A DNA stretch of 46,636 nt, taken from positions 1 through 46,636 of IMG/VR virus record IMGVR_UViG_3300032032_000005; one strand, given 5' to 3'. How positions within the stretch are numbered: the first letter of the stretch is position 1; each line of letters begins with the position of its first letter. Below are positions 1 through 6,560 of this stretch, piece by piece. Made by a program: the position numbers and the translations under genes. The DNA is from a virus. The notes beneath the pieces are model-generated. The model made no database searches, had not been told where the DNA came from, and saw only the letters and a program-made list of their open reading frames with translations.

Positions 1-164
1 ACGTGTCAGTTAATTGACCACCGGGCGAGCTGGGAGAACGTGTCAGTTAATTGACCACCGGGCGAGCTGGGAGAACGAACGCACCGGGCGAGCTGCACCA
101 CCGGGCGAGCTGCACCACCGGGCACCGGAAACCGCTCGAACGCGGGCGAGCTGCACCACCGGGC
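1..164. repeat. Left-edge repeat tract: 37-bp tandem repeat plus GGGCGAGCTG cores
   Basis: Bases 1-37 and 38-74 are two copies of the same 37-bp unit, starting ACGTGTCAGTTAATTGACCA. The core GGGCGAGCTG then recurs at 23-32, 60-69, 87-96, 104-113 and 144-153, and a related run (GAGCTGCAC twice, then GCGGGCG) is seen near 1085-1109. No convincing gene lies here. The tract sits 3' of the last leftward gene. It may be a terminal or pac-type repeat, a protein-binding array, or an assembly artefact at a contig end; the sequence alone cannot decide. Confidence 0.75.
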
Positions 165-191
165 AAAAAAAACCGGGCACCCGGCCCGGTT
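165..191 (-). terminator. Rho-independent terminator after the DUF7227-like gene
   Basis: On the minus strand an 8-bp perfect stem (AACCGGGC paired with GCCCGGTT, 4-nt loop) is followed by a run of T. It lies just downstream of the stop at 214 and closes that leftward transcript. The same stem sequence and T run recur at 1110-1138, and a close relative at 7311-7345. Confidence 0.85.
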
Positions 192-213
192 CAGTAAAAC
201 AAAATGGCGCCAG

Positions 214-1008
214 TTAGACGAGGGCCGCCGCCGGGTCTAATCCAATGTCGCCCACAATGTGGTGACGTAGAATGGAACCACGCTGAGCTGTGCGCGCGAA
301 CTCAACCAACCGTTCGCCGTCCGTTTCAACCGCGACGGGTTGCGCTCGCGTTGCTTCCCCATGCAGCCGCACATTACCCCCCGCCGCGTAGCAGCCGCCC
401 TCTTTATCCGGGTCCGCCGCCGCGCGTTTACTCGCCCCGTGGACTGGGAACGCAATCACGTAATCGCGATCACCGCGCGCACACAGTGGCCGACCGCCAC
501 CACAAGCCACCGTGCGCTCGCCGCTGGGTAATACGCCGCCGCCGCACGTGACACGTCGCCCATCGACGCGCATGTAATTGGCCGGGCAGTTCACGACCTT
601 GACCCCGTCGCGATCCCGGTATTGTTTACCGTCCGTAAAATAATTTTCAGGCACCGTGACGACCACCGGGCGCGGCACCCCGTGCAACCGGTTGAGCATA
701 TCCGCGCGGAGCGCATGATCGAGATCGATCAAACCGTCGGTGGAATGGTTGATTACGGTTTCGCCCGTTCGCCAGCGATAGCGCAACAGATCAAAATGCG
801 AATATCCAAACGACTGGCCGCCGCGCGGTACCGCCGCGCGCATCGCGCGCAGATAATCGTGATCAATTTCACCGGTGCCCGTACTGTTGGCGGGTTTCAG
901 TGAACAGGTATCAGGACAAGTATCAAAAAGATCGAGCACCCCGGCGCGATAAGTAATATCACACCCGGCGGTTTTACTTGATCTACTGTTAACTACTGTT
1001 TTTAGCAT
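214..1008 (-). CDS. Cys-rich phage protein, DUF7227-like
   Basis: A 264-residue protein of unknown function. The ATG at 1008 is preferred over the in-frame codon at 1041 because AAAGGGG lies about 7 nt upstream. The N-terminus carries NSRSSKTAG and a CPDTC pair; the C-terminal half has VVTVPENY, then spaced cysteines (VVNCP, VTCGGG, VACGGG, PLCARG) and ends the domain with IAFPVHG. This Cys pattern with the FPVHG ending is what I remember of phage DUF7227 proteins; the family name is from memory. The cysteines suggest a zinc or iron-sulfur site (inference). The gene is GC-rich and has its own terminator, so it looks like an independently transcribed accessory gene. Confidence 0.7.
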   Translation of the reverse strand: MLKTVVNSRSSKTAGCDITYRAGVLDLFDTCPDTCSLKPANSTGTGEIDHDYLRAMRAAVPRGGQSFGYSHFDLLRYRWRTGETVINHSTDGLIDLDHALRADMLNRLHGVPRPVVVTVPENYFTDGKQYRDRDGVKVVNCPANYMRVDGRRVTCGGGVLPSGERTVACGGGRPLCARGDRDYVIAFPVHGASKRAAADPDKEGGCYAAGGNVRLHGEATRAQPVAVETDGERLVEFARTAQRGSILRHHIVGDIGLDPAAALV

Positions 1009-1072
1009 TGTTGACCCCTTTATTAATAAACACGCGAACACCTATACACGACGGCCCCCTGGTATGCAACTT

Positions 1073-1083
1073 TATAGGATACT
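1073..1083 (-). promoter_or_regulatory. Promoter-like element AGTATCCTATA upstream of the DUF7227-like gene
   Basis: Read on the minus strand, AGTATCCTATA lies about 65 nt upstream of the start at 1008 and directly after the terminator of the preceding gene. The identical 11-mer precedes the DUF932-like gene (2347-2357). It could supply a -10 element (TATAAA or CCTATA), but there is no clear -35 hexamer, so it could also be a phage-specific element. Confidence 0.45.
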
Positions 1084-1109
1084 CGAGCTGCACGAGCTGC
1101 ACGCGGGCG

Positions 1110-1138
1110 AAAAAAAACCGGGCACACTGGCCCGGTTC
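1110..1138 (-). terminator. Rho-independent terminator after the DUF932-like gene
   Basis: The minus strand reads AACCGGGC, a short loop, GCCCGGTT and then a run of T. It begins about 24 nt beyond the stop at 1162. Stem and T run match the terminator at 165-191, so the phage reuses the same terminator cassette. Confidence 0.88.
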
Positions 1139-1161
1139 AAAGGTCTCTAATTGACGGTTAT

Positions 1162-2298
1162 TTAGGCTGCTTGCGCGCTCGCGATTGAGGACCATTGCGA
1201 AGCCGGGAGATTTAGCAACCGCCCGCCGCGCCGTTCCCATTCGCCGACGTCGTCAGCATCGATTTTATTAGCGCGTAACGCGGCATCATTGCCAACGGCC
1301 GTCACGGCATTGACTAACGTCGCACGGCTCACGGGCTCGCCCGCGTAACCCGGTTGCGACATTGTCGAGAACAAGCCATCCAACACGGACGCCGTTTCTT
1401 TTTTAGTCAATTGGAGCACGCGTCCGACCTGATCAACCGCCGCCTGAGCGGTCGTTCCAGCGCTCAACGTATCGCCCGCCGCCGAGCGGAACGTCTCCAG
1501 CACGTCATCGAAGGATTCGCGACTAGAATAATTAGCCGCAACATCGCGCAGTTTTAGCGACAACGCCGCGTTATCGGCGTCCTTAGCGGTCTGAGTGAGA
1601 ACCGACCACACGTCACTTTCGGATTGCGACGAGGTCAAATGCGCGCTCCGCTGCTTTTTAGCGGTTTGCATACCGTTAAGACAGATCAGCGTCCACGCTA
1701 ACATTGCGAGTGCGGCACTGCCGTGCCCCGTTTCTGAATTGCAAATGCTTAATCCCAAAGCCATTAGGTCTCCGACCGACGCGCCGGAGCCAGTGATCGC
1801 GGCAGACTTCAACCGCAAAGTCATTCGCTTTTCAGTAACCGACGCATTGACAATTTCCCAGCGGGCGTCCGACTCGGCCAACACGGGAACGACCGCATTG
1901 AGCATATCGAAGTTATCGAAACGCTTGAATTTATCCGATAGGAAGGCGCGAAGCACATGTGGGCCGCTCGAATGCTCGGCGGTTCGCAACATGACCTGCT
2001 TCGGCTCAGTGGTGAAAATGCGATTTAACGCGAGATCAAGCACATCCGAGTAGCTTTCCTGCAACCTGCGCCCGGTCCTGCTATCAATGTCGGCTTTTGC
2101 GAGGACTTGGCCGAACGCAACGTCGTTACACACGCTCGACACCGTAGCCATGCCCGGCTGCTCCGAATGAACAAACGTTTCGCCATCGATCGTGCGAAAA
2201 TTCAGGCCGGAGGTGTCCGCGACAAAATCCGCCTTGCGAGCTTCCTGATCCTTTAAATTTACTAGTAGTGACTGAAGGTCACCGTGTTGGTTTTCCAT
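1162..2298 (-). CDS. DUF932-like phage/plasmid protein
   Basis: A 378-residue protein that I place in the DUF932 (phage/plasmid-like) family from its overall character: the N-terminal part (GLNFRTIDGETFVHSEQPGM), the central MLRTAEHSSGPHVLRAFLSD stretch with a polar beta-rich region, and a helical C-terminus. DUF932 proteins occur widely on phages and plasmids, often beside defence or anti-defence genes, and no biochemical role is established. The start at 2298 has AAAGGGG about 8 nt upstream. It is a single-gene transcript with the promoter-like 11-mer upstream and its own terminator downstream. The family call is by resemblance only. Confidence 0.65.
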   Translation of the reverse strand: MENQHGDLQSLLVNLKDQEARKADFVADTSGLNFRTIDGETFVHSEQPGMATVSSVCNDVAFGQVLAKADIDSRTGRRLQESYSDVLDLALNRIFTTEPKQVMLRTAEHSSGPHVLRAFLSDKFKRFDNFDMLNAVVPVLAESDARWEIVNASVTEKRMTLRLKSAAITGSGASVGDLMALGLSICNSETGHGSAALAMLAWTLICLNGMQTAKKQRSAHLTSSQSESDVWSVLTQTAKDADNAALSLKLRDVAANYSSRESFDDVLETFRSAAGDTLSAGTTAQAAVDQVGRVLQLTKKETASVLDGLFSTMSQPGYAGEPVSRATLVNAVTAVGNDAALRANKIDADDVGEWERRGGRLLNLPASQWSSIASAQAA

Positions 2299-2346
2299 TC
2301 TGATTCCCCTTTAAGTTAAAATTTCCAATCGTGGAATATCAGATTG

Positions 2347-2357
2347 TATAGGATACT
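2347..2357 (-). promoter_or_regulatory. Promoter-like element AGTATCCTATA upstream of the DUF932-like gene
   Basis: Exact copy of the 11-mer at 1073-1083, lying between the terminator at 2364-2392 and the gene start at 2298, about 50 nt from the ATG. Its placement between a terminator and a start codon is what a promoter would show. Confidence 0.5.
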
Positions 2358-2363
2358 TATGGC

Positions 2364-2392
2364 AAAAAAAAGGGCCGCGTTAGCAGCCCTTA
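2364..2392 (-). terminator. Rho-independent terminator of the 3831-2419 small-gene operon
   Basis: On the minus strand AAGGGC, a short imperfect inner stem, then GCCCTT followed by a run of T. It begins about 27 nt after the stop at 2419 and closes the leftward operon that starts with the terminase small subunit or the 3366 gene. Confidence 0.85.
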
Positions 2393-2418
2393 AATTGGTC
2401 CCATGGTTTTCGGATCAG

Positions 2419-2601
2419 TTAATCGTCATACAGCTTGCGCCCGTTTGGATCACAATGTCGGCAATGCGTCACGCCTTCCGCCTCCCCCTTAGCATTAATA
2501 ATCTCGGTTTGCGTTAGCCAGCGCGCGATCGTTTCCTCCCCGTCGTAGCCCTCGCCGCAGCAGTCACACTCTTTAGTGTCTTCGCTCATGTCTTCACTCA
2601 T
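2419..2601 (-). CDS. Small zinc-knuckle protein
   Basis: A 60-residue protein starting MSEDMSEDTKE. The ATG at 2601 is chosen because AAGGAG stands 7 nt upstream; the reading frame is open further upstream but without a ribosome site. Cysteines form CDCC near the N-terminus and CRHC near the C-terminus, the layout of a small zinc-binding fold. The start codon overlaps the end of the 37-residue gene upstream. Function is unknown; phage proteins of this size often bind host enzymes or nucleic acid. Confidence 0.7.
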   Translation of the reverse strand: MSEDMSEDTKECDCCGEGYDGEETIARWLTQTEIINAKGEAEGVTHCRHCDPNGRKLYDD

Positions 2602-2707
2602 GTTTTTGCTCCTTTTCCCGCTCGCGCTTTTCGCGCTGGATCCGGTCCCAGTCGGTTTCACTTTCGCAGAGTTTAACGACCCATTCGATTAGCTTAAAAA
2701 TAACCAT
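2594..2707 (-). CDS. Tiny charged protein, 37 residues
   Basis: Encodes MVIFKLIEWVVKLCES followed by a highly charged tail rich in Arg, Glu and Lys (IQREKREREKEQ). The ATG lies three bases after the stop of the 2711-3082 gene, and the stop overlaps the start of the next gene, so it fits the translationally coupled operon exactly. The hydrophobic N-terminal half followed by a charged helix suggests an amphipathic or membrane-touching peptide. No homologue is recognised. Confidence 0.55.
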   Translation of the reverse strand: MVIFKLIEWVVKLCESETDWDRIQREKREREKEQKHE

Positions 2708-2710
2708 TTC

Positions 2711-3082
2711 TCAGGCGGGCACAAAATTGTAGTAACGCCGGGGCGAATGGTCAAAATCCAAACTGCCCCGTTGATTATCCGACCGCCGCCGGACGACGCA
2801 GATCCCAGCGCCGAACCCCTCGACGTCATAGTCTTCCTGCAATTCGGCGGTTGTCCATGTCTTACGCGGTTGCGATGCGCGCTCCAGTAGTTCGGTGAGT
2901 TGAAAGTCATACAACCATTTTGGTCCCAAACGATTTCGTAATTGTTGCAAGTACGCCCACTCGCCTCGATAAGTGGCGGAGCCCGAGCGCATCCAATCCG
3001 ATTGTAAGCTAGTTTTCCAGTCCTCGCCGTGTTGTTCGGCGTACGCTTTTACAGCGTTTAATTGATCGACGGTAAGTTTCAT
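2711..3082 (-). CDS. Phage hypothetical protein with MKL-type N-terminal helix
   Basis: A 123-residue protein with a strong AGGGG ribosome site before the ATG at 3082 and a 4-bp ATGA overlap with the gene upstream. It begins MKLTVDQLNAVKAYAEQHG and continues with aromatic-rich segments (SDWMRSGSATYRGEWAYL, RYYNFVPA). The first 19 residues resemble the start of the next gene upstream (MKLSESQESKVRKALLQHG), which suggests an ancient duplication or a shared N-terminal motif. No function can be assigned. Confidence 0.75.
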   Translation of the reverse strand: MKLTVDQLNAVKAYAEQHGEDWKTSLQSDWMRSGSATYRGEWAYLQQLRNRLGPKWLYDFQLTELLERASQPRKTWTTAELQEDYDVEGFGAGICVVRRRSDNQRGSLDFDHSPRRYYNFVPA

Positions 3083-3366
3083 TTGGTGTCCCCTAGCAAG
3101 TTTTCAAACGCCCGAACGGTTCGCTTTTCGCCATCGACAAAAAAACGGCCTTTGTAATAGTAATTTTTAGCGGACAATTTAACATCCGATTCATACGCAT
3201 AGTCGATTCCGGCGTTAGTGAATGCGACGCGCCACGTGTTCCTACTCTCCGTGTCTCGGCGATTAGCCGCATTACCAAACGGCGTCCAGAAATAGCTCTT
3301 CTTATGCTTTCCGTGCTGTAAAAGCGCTTTGCGGACTTTGGATTCTTGTGACTCAGACAATTTCAT
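3079..3366 (-). CDS. Phage hypothetical protein, possible relative of its downstream neighbour
   Basis: A 95-residue basic protein with AGGGG about 7 nt before the ATG at 3366. The N-terminal helix MKLSESQESKVRKALLQHG resembles that of the downstream gene, with which it overlaps by 4 bp. The middle contains SYFWTPFGNAANRRDTESRN and the C-terminal half YYYKGRFFVDGEKRTVRAFE, suggesting a small alpha/beta fold that could bind nucleic acid. No family is recognised. Confidence 0.75.
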   Translation of the reverse strand: MKLSESQESKVRKALLQHGKHKKSYFWTPFGNAANRRDTESRNTWRVAFTNAGIDYAYESDVKLSAKNYYYKGRFFVDGEKRTVRAFENLLGDTK

Positions 3367-3390
3367 TCGGTTTCCCCTGAAGGTTTAGTT

Positions 3391-3831
3391 TTACACCCCT
3401 TCAGCATACCTAATAGTATGGGACTTTACCAGACTAAAAACGTCCGCCCACGGCACCGGGTTGCGCCAATGGCCCGCCGGTTCCGCCCCCGCCAGCCCGT
3501 CGGTCGCCAACGCAATTGCGTCCGCTCCGCGATACAACAGAACGGAATGCGCTCGATCTTTAAACGGCTGCTTTTTAATTAGAACCCACGCCGAAGCGTG
3601 AGCATGGCGGGTCAGGAAGGAAACTTGATGCGGGGATAAACGAACGGCGTTCGCCGTGCAAACTTTTAATTCAATAAGATGAAACTGGCCGTCCGAATCA
3701 CAGAGAAGGGTGTCCGGCACACCGGGCACCGCCCACGTCTCGATCCGAGTGACGATCCAACTCTCAGGAAGATTCGCTCGAACCTGCTTCCAGAAGTTCG
3801 ACTCCCGGTTTTTCGCCGTCGCTACTTTCAT
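3391..3831 (-). CDS. VRR-NUC domain nuclease
   Basis: A 146-residue protein with the PD-(D/E)xK core of the VRR-NUC family: GVPD at residues 37-40 (catalytic Asp40) and IELK at 53-56 (Glu54, Lys56), flanked by hydrophobic strands, with a C-terminal VLLYRG strand. VRR-NUC proteins are structure-specific nucleases; in phages they probably resolve branched DNA before or during packaging. The ATG at 3831 lies inside the end of the terminase small-subunit gene (about 68 bp overlap) with only a weak ribosome site, so translation is probably coupled. An in-frame TTG at 3858 is an alternative. Position beside terS fits a packaging role (inference). Confidence 0.88.
   Translation of the reverse strand: MKVATAKNRESNFWKQVRANLPESWIVTRIETWAVPGVPDTLLCDSDGQFHLIELKVCTANAVRLSPHQVSFLTRHAHASAWVLIKKQPFKDRAHSVLLYRGADAIALATDGLAGAEPAGHWRNPVPWADVFSLVKSHTIRYAEGV
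3415..3424 (-). promoter_or_regulatory. Putative leftward promoter element GTCCCATACT
   Basis: Minus-strand GTCCCATACT lies about 50 nt upstream of the start at 3366, inside the 3' end of the VRR-NUC gene. The same 10-mer falls within the spacer of the good sigma-70-type promoter at 7282-7310. Here the best -10 would be TACTAT, with only a weak -35, so this is tentative. Confidence 0.3.
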
Positions 3832-4375
3832 CGTTCGAATGGATTGTGCGTGGAGCAAAACTTTCGCGGATTTTGATCAATTCCCGCTCAACGTCGGAAC
3901 GGGACATCTGGTCAATACTGCCGTGTCTGATTTCCGATTTCGAAACGTGCAAGCCCGCCGTCGATCCGCGAATTTTCTCGGCGGCCACGGCAGCCGAAAA
4001 CGCACCCCCGGCCAGACTTTCCTCACGCAACCGCCAGAGATCGGCAAGATGCTGGTCTTCGTCAATGCCGTATTTAACTTTCATTTCCTCTCGCACTTCG
4101 AGGATACGCTTGACGACGTGGGGGTACATCGCCGGGTTGGTCAGTTCAGAAGCCCGGACGGACGCGCCTCGCGCGCTATAGCCCGCTTTTTCCGCCGCTT
4201 CGCGAAGCGTGATGCGCCCCGTGTTTTCGACCAGCTCGCGAACGAATTTTTCCTGCTTCTTCGTCAACGGGCGATTTTCAGGCAAAAACGCCGGAGGCGA
4301 CACTTTTCGTGGCGGGCGCGGTTTGTGCCGTTCCGGATCGGGTACAACGAGGTATCTGCTTTGGTTGACTCCCAT
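3764..4375 (-). CDS. terS: Terminase small subunit
   Basis: A 203-residue protein. After a Pro/Arg-rich leader it has LTKKQEKFVRELVENTGR, then LREAAEKAGYSARGASVRAS, the helix-turn-helix of phage terminase small subunits. A helical oligomerisation segment (VVKRILEVREEMKVKYGI) and an AAEKIRG stretch follow. TerS rings bind the packaging site and load DNA onto the large subunit and portal. The ATG at 4375 is used, with a weak AGG just upstream; an in-frame GTG at 4393 is possible. It heads the leftward operon next to the AT-rich control region. The large subunit is not nearby, so the packaging genes are split. Confidence 0.82.
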   Translation of the reverse strand: MGVNQSRYLVVPDPERHKPRPPRKVSPPAFLPENRPLTKKQEKFVRELVENTGRITLREAAEKAGYSARGASVRASELTNPAMYPHVVKRILEVREEMKVKYGIDEDQHLADLWRLREESLAGGAFSAAVAAEKIRGSTAGLHVSKSEIRHGSIDQMSRSDVERELIKIRESFAPRTIHSNDESSDGEKPGVELLEAGSSESS

Positions 4376-4438
4376 GCCTGAATTTTGCCACACGTGGTTA
4401 AAATTGGAAACTCTATATATAGGGTCTGAACAAAAAAA

Positions 4439-4643
4439 ATAAAAAACTCACTCAAAACGCATTAAAGGTATTTTCTCGATTAAGGTTAGGTAACATTTCT
4501 GACTAAACAAGTAACACCTTGTTTAACTATAATTTGTTACCACTAAGTTATTGATCCATATACATAAAACACCTAAAGTAACACAAGTAACGGTAGTAAC
4601 GGCATATTTTTAGAAAAATAAAAAAACTCACTCAGAACGTATA
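4439..4643 (+). repeat. Direct repeat pair ACTCACTCA(A/G)AACG, 180 bp apart
   Basis: Copy 1 is at 4439-4462 and copy 2 at about 4617-4641. Each has AAT, then 6 or 7 A, then CTCACTCA, A or G, AACG, C or T, AT. Counting from the CTCACTCA start (4447 and 4627) the spacing is exactly 180 bp. Copy 2 runs straight into TATATATAG and copy 1 follows a TATATATAGGG tract within about 20 bp, so both copies lie beside possible promoter sequences. Confidence 0.75.
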
Positions 4644-4746
4644 TATAGTAATTCCTGTTCCTTGAGCCGTGGCCCGAAAACCCCAACCCCTAAAAACTTG
4701 TTTTAAATCAGCGACTTACGAGCCGTTTCCCCTGAAGGCCTATCTA

Positions 4747-4755
4747 TGCGATAAT
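4747..4755 (+). promoter_or_regulatory. Extended -10 promoter of the GHKL-HExxH gene
   Basis: TGCGATAAT matches an extended -10 (TGn plus GATAAT), about 55 nt upstream of the start at 4809. The -35 region is poor, as is usual for extended -10 promoters. Confidence 0.45.
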
Positions 4756-4808
4756 ATAGGAGCGGCTATCTCGGCTGCAATGTGTTCTTTAAAAAGGGAG
4801 AAATGCTT

Positions 4809-6296
4809 ATGCCTTATAAGGCAAAGGGCCGTGCTGTGCCCAAAACAGCACAACGAGCTTGGTTCGACGTTGATCGAAAAGGTCTGTCTCAGTTGATGGC
4901 CGACAGGCCCCGGTCGTTCCTGCTGTCCGAGCTGATCCAAAACGCTTGGGATCAAAACGTGACCAAAGTAACCGTTGAAATCGAGAAGCTCCGTCGCGGC
5001 CTCGCGGTCGTACGTGTAGTGGACGACGACCCCGACGGTTGGTCTGACTTGACCCATGCTTACACCCTCTATGCGCCGTCGGCTAAGAAGGCCGATCCAA
5101 CGCGACGAGGGCGGTTCAACATTGGCGAGAAGCTCGTCCTGTCCGTGTGCCGTGAGGCGCGGATCGTAACGGTGACCGGCGGTGTCGCATTTGACGCGAA
5201 GGGTCGTCACAACCTTCGCAGCCGACGGGAGTCGGGCAGTCTGTTCGAGGCGACGTTACCGTTGACCGACGTGGACATTCGGGCGTTCGAAATATTTTTC
5301 GATAGCCTGATCTGTCCACCCGGAATCGCGACGACGCTCAAGGTGCAGGATCGGATCGTGACAATAGACGCACGTTCCCCGGTCAGCACGCTGGAACTGA
5401 CGCTGCCGACAGTCATTGCCGACGCCGAAGGCAACCTGAAGCGAAGCCGCCGTACCACGACGGTCGAGCTTTACGAGCCGACGGTGGATGAGATGCCCAG
5501 CATTTACGAGTTGGGGATCCCAGTGGTTGAGATTGAAGGGCGCTGGCACTTGAACGTGCAGCAAAAGGTGCCGCTTAACTCTGATCGCGACAACGTGACG
5601 CCCGCCTATCTGGCGGAACTCAGGGTCGCGGTTCTGAACGCGGCGGCGCACTTGCTAGACACCGAGGACTTTTCTGACGCGTGGGTGACAGAAGCTTCAT
5701 CGGACGTTCGCTGCACGAACGAGGTGACGGAGCGCGTGATGACGGCGAGGTTCGGGGACAAGCGGGTCGCTTACGATCCGTCGAATCCCGAAGCGAACCG
5801 TGTCGCGGCGGCCCACGGCTACACGGTTATCACCGGGGGCACTCTGACCGGCGGCCAATGGGGGAACGCCAAGGCGGCGTCTGCCATAACGGCTGCGGGG
5901 CAGAAGTTCCCGACGAGCTACGACGCGTATTCGAACGATCCGAATGCGCCCGAAGCGGAAACCGTGGATCCGGCCAATTGGACGGACGACCAACGCGACA
6001 CGGTAGCGTTTTCTCAGCGGCTGCACGAGCTACTGCTAGGCTGCTCAACTGAGGTCGTTCTCGTCAAAACCGACAACGCTTTCGCGGCGGCGTACTCAAA
6101 GCGGAGTCTGCACCTGAACGTTGACGCGCTGGGACGACAATGGTTCCGGCGTGAAAACAGAAAAGTTCAGGTGGAGCTACTGCTCCATGAGTTCGCGCAC
6201 TTCCATGAAAGCGACCACTTGTCCGAGAATTTTGCGGACACCGTGGGAAGTTTGGGAGCCAAGCTGGCAGCGCACTTGGGTTTGGACAACCTCTAG
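4809..6296 (+). CDS. GHKL ATPase fused to HExxH metalloprotease-like C-terminus
   Basis: A 495-residue protein read alone on the plus strand. Residues 38-110 carry the GHKL (Hsp90/gyrase B-type) nucleotide pocket: N-box LLSELIQNAWD (Glu41, Asn45), G1 box DDDPDG (72-77) and G2-like GRFNIGEK (101-108). The C-terminus has HEFAH (460-464), then HLSENFAD whose Glu473 could be the third zinc ligand, as in gluzincin and M78-type peptidases. The middle (about 200-440) is not recognised. ATG 4809 is preferred to 4803 because GGGAG at 4796-4800 then has an 8-nt spacing. It has its own promoter and terminator. GHKL domains occur in T4 rIIA-like proteins, but the metalloprotease motif sets this one apart. 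Substrate and role are unknown. Confidence 0.8.
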   Translation: MPYKAKGRAVPKTAQRAWFDVDRKGLSQLMADRPRSFLLSELIQNAWDQNVTKVTVEIEKLRRGLAVVRVVDDDPDGWSDLTHAYTLYAPSAKKADPTRRGRFNIGEKLVLSVCREARIVTVTGGVAFDAKGRHNLRSRRESGSLFEATLPLTDVDIRAFEIFFDSLICPPGIATTLKVQDRIVTIDARSPVSTLELTLPTVIADAEGNLKRSRRTTTVELYEPTVDEMPSIYELGIPVVEIEGRWHLNVQQKVPLNSDRDNVTPAYLAELRVAVLNAAAHLLDTEDFSDAWVTEASSDVRCTNEVTERVMTARFGDKRVAYDPSNPEANRVAAAHGYTVITGGTLTGGQWGNAKAASAITAAGQKFPTSYDAYSNDPNAPEAETVDPANWTDDQRDTVAFSQRLHELLLGCSTEVVLVKTDNAFAAAYSKRSLHLNVDALGRQWFRRENRKVQVELLLHEFAHFHESDHLSENFADTVGSLGAKLAAHLGLDNL

Positions 6297-6305
6297 TGCC
6301 TTTAA

Positions 6306-6334
6306 GCCCGGCCCTTCACGGGGCCGGGTTTTTT
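6306..6334 (+). terminator. Strong rho-independent terminator of the GHKL-HExxH gene
   Basis: CCCGGCCC, a 5-6 nt loop, GGGCCGGG and then TTTTTT on the plus strand, starting 10 nt after the stop. The T run touches the stop codon of the convergent 6333-6560 gene. Confidence 0.92.
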
Positions 6335-6560
6335 ATTGCCACGTTTTTAATGGGTGCTGAGAGAAGGTACAAAAAGCGTGCTCGTCGGCATGGCCTGAAG
6401 GCCGATTACACGCCGTGAAATAGTCTGTGTCCCTTTTGACCGGCGCTGGGACAGGAGAAGGTTGCCCACACGGAATGATTTCTTCTTCCTTGCCCAAGGA
6501 CTCCGGGTTGCAAAACTCGCAACCCCACGCCTCCGGCGGGTCTAGTGTTCGTTCACTCAT
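6333..6560 (-). CDS. Small Cys/His-rich protein
   Basis: A 75-residue protein with GCEFCNPES near the N-terminus, a central CGQP, and CNRPSGHADEHAFC near the C-terminus, a cysteine/histidine set suited to one or two zinc ions. It starts in an 8-bp overlap with the DUF3310 gene and ends inside the T run of the convergent terminator. I do not recognise a named family; the CNRPSGH pattern is common in actinobacterial and phage zinc mini-proteins. Confidence 0.65.
   Translation of the reverse strand: MSERTLDPPEAWGCEFCNPESLGKEEEIIPCGQPSPVPAPVKRDTDYFTACNRPSGHADEHAFCTFSQHPLKTWQ

Larger units (their letters stand above)
4376..4808. other. AT-rich divergent control region, candidate origin/operator
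   Basis: The only gap over 300 bases. It separates leftward terS from the rightward GHKL-HExxH gene. About 4400-4660 is strongly AT-rich. It holds two copies of a 24-25 bp direct repeat placed 180 bp apart, and six GTAAC boxes: forward at about 4490, 4511, 4579, 4588 and 4597, and inverted near 4536. There are TATATATA tracts near 4414-4421 and 4639-4646, and an extended -10 near 4747-4755. Dense short repeats in AT-rich DNA between divergent genes are typical of repressor operators and of iteron origins. I see no gene inside it. Confidence 0.6.

Noticed and set aside
1-164. CRISPR array at the left edge
   Set aside because: Units are directly tandem without unique spacers of constant length, and no cas gene exists.
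3710-4381. Long plus-strand open frame opposite terS (about 220 codons)
   Set aside because: Mirror of a GC-rich coding gene. The minus-strand protein has terminase HTH features and operon structure, while the plus frame has no ribosome site or recognisable motif.
4376-4808. tRNA or other structured RNA gene in the AT-rich gap
   Set aside because: No cloverleaf or CCA-like end; AT-richness and short repeats point to regulatory DNA.
6306-6334. Bidirectional terminator
   Set aside because: On the minus strand the stem is followed by mixed sequence, not a T run, so only the plus direction is supported.
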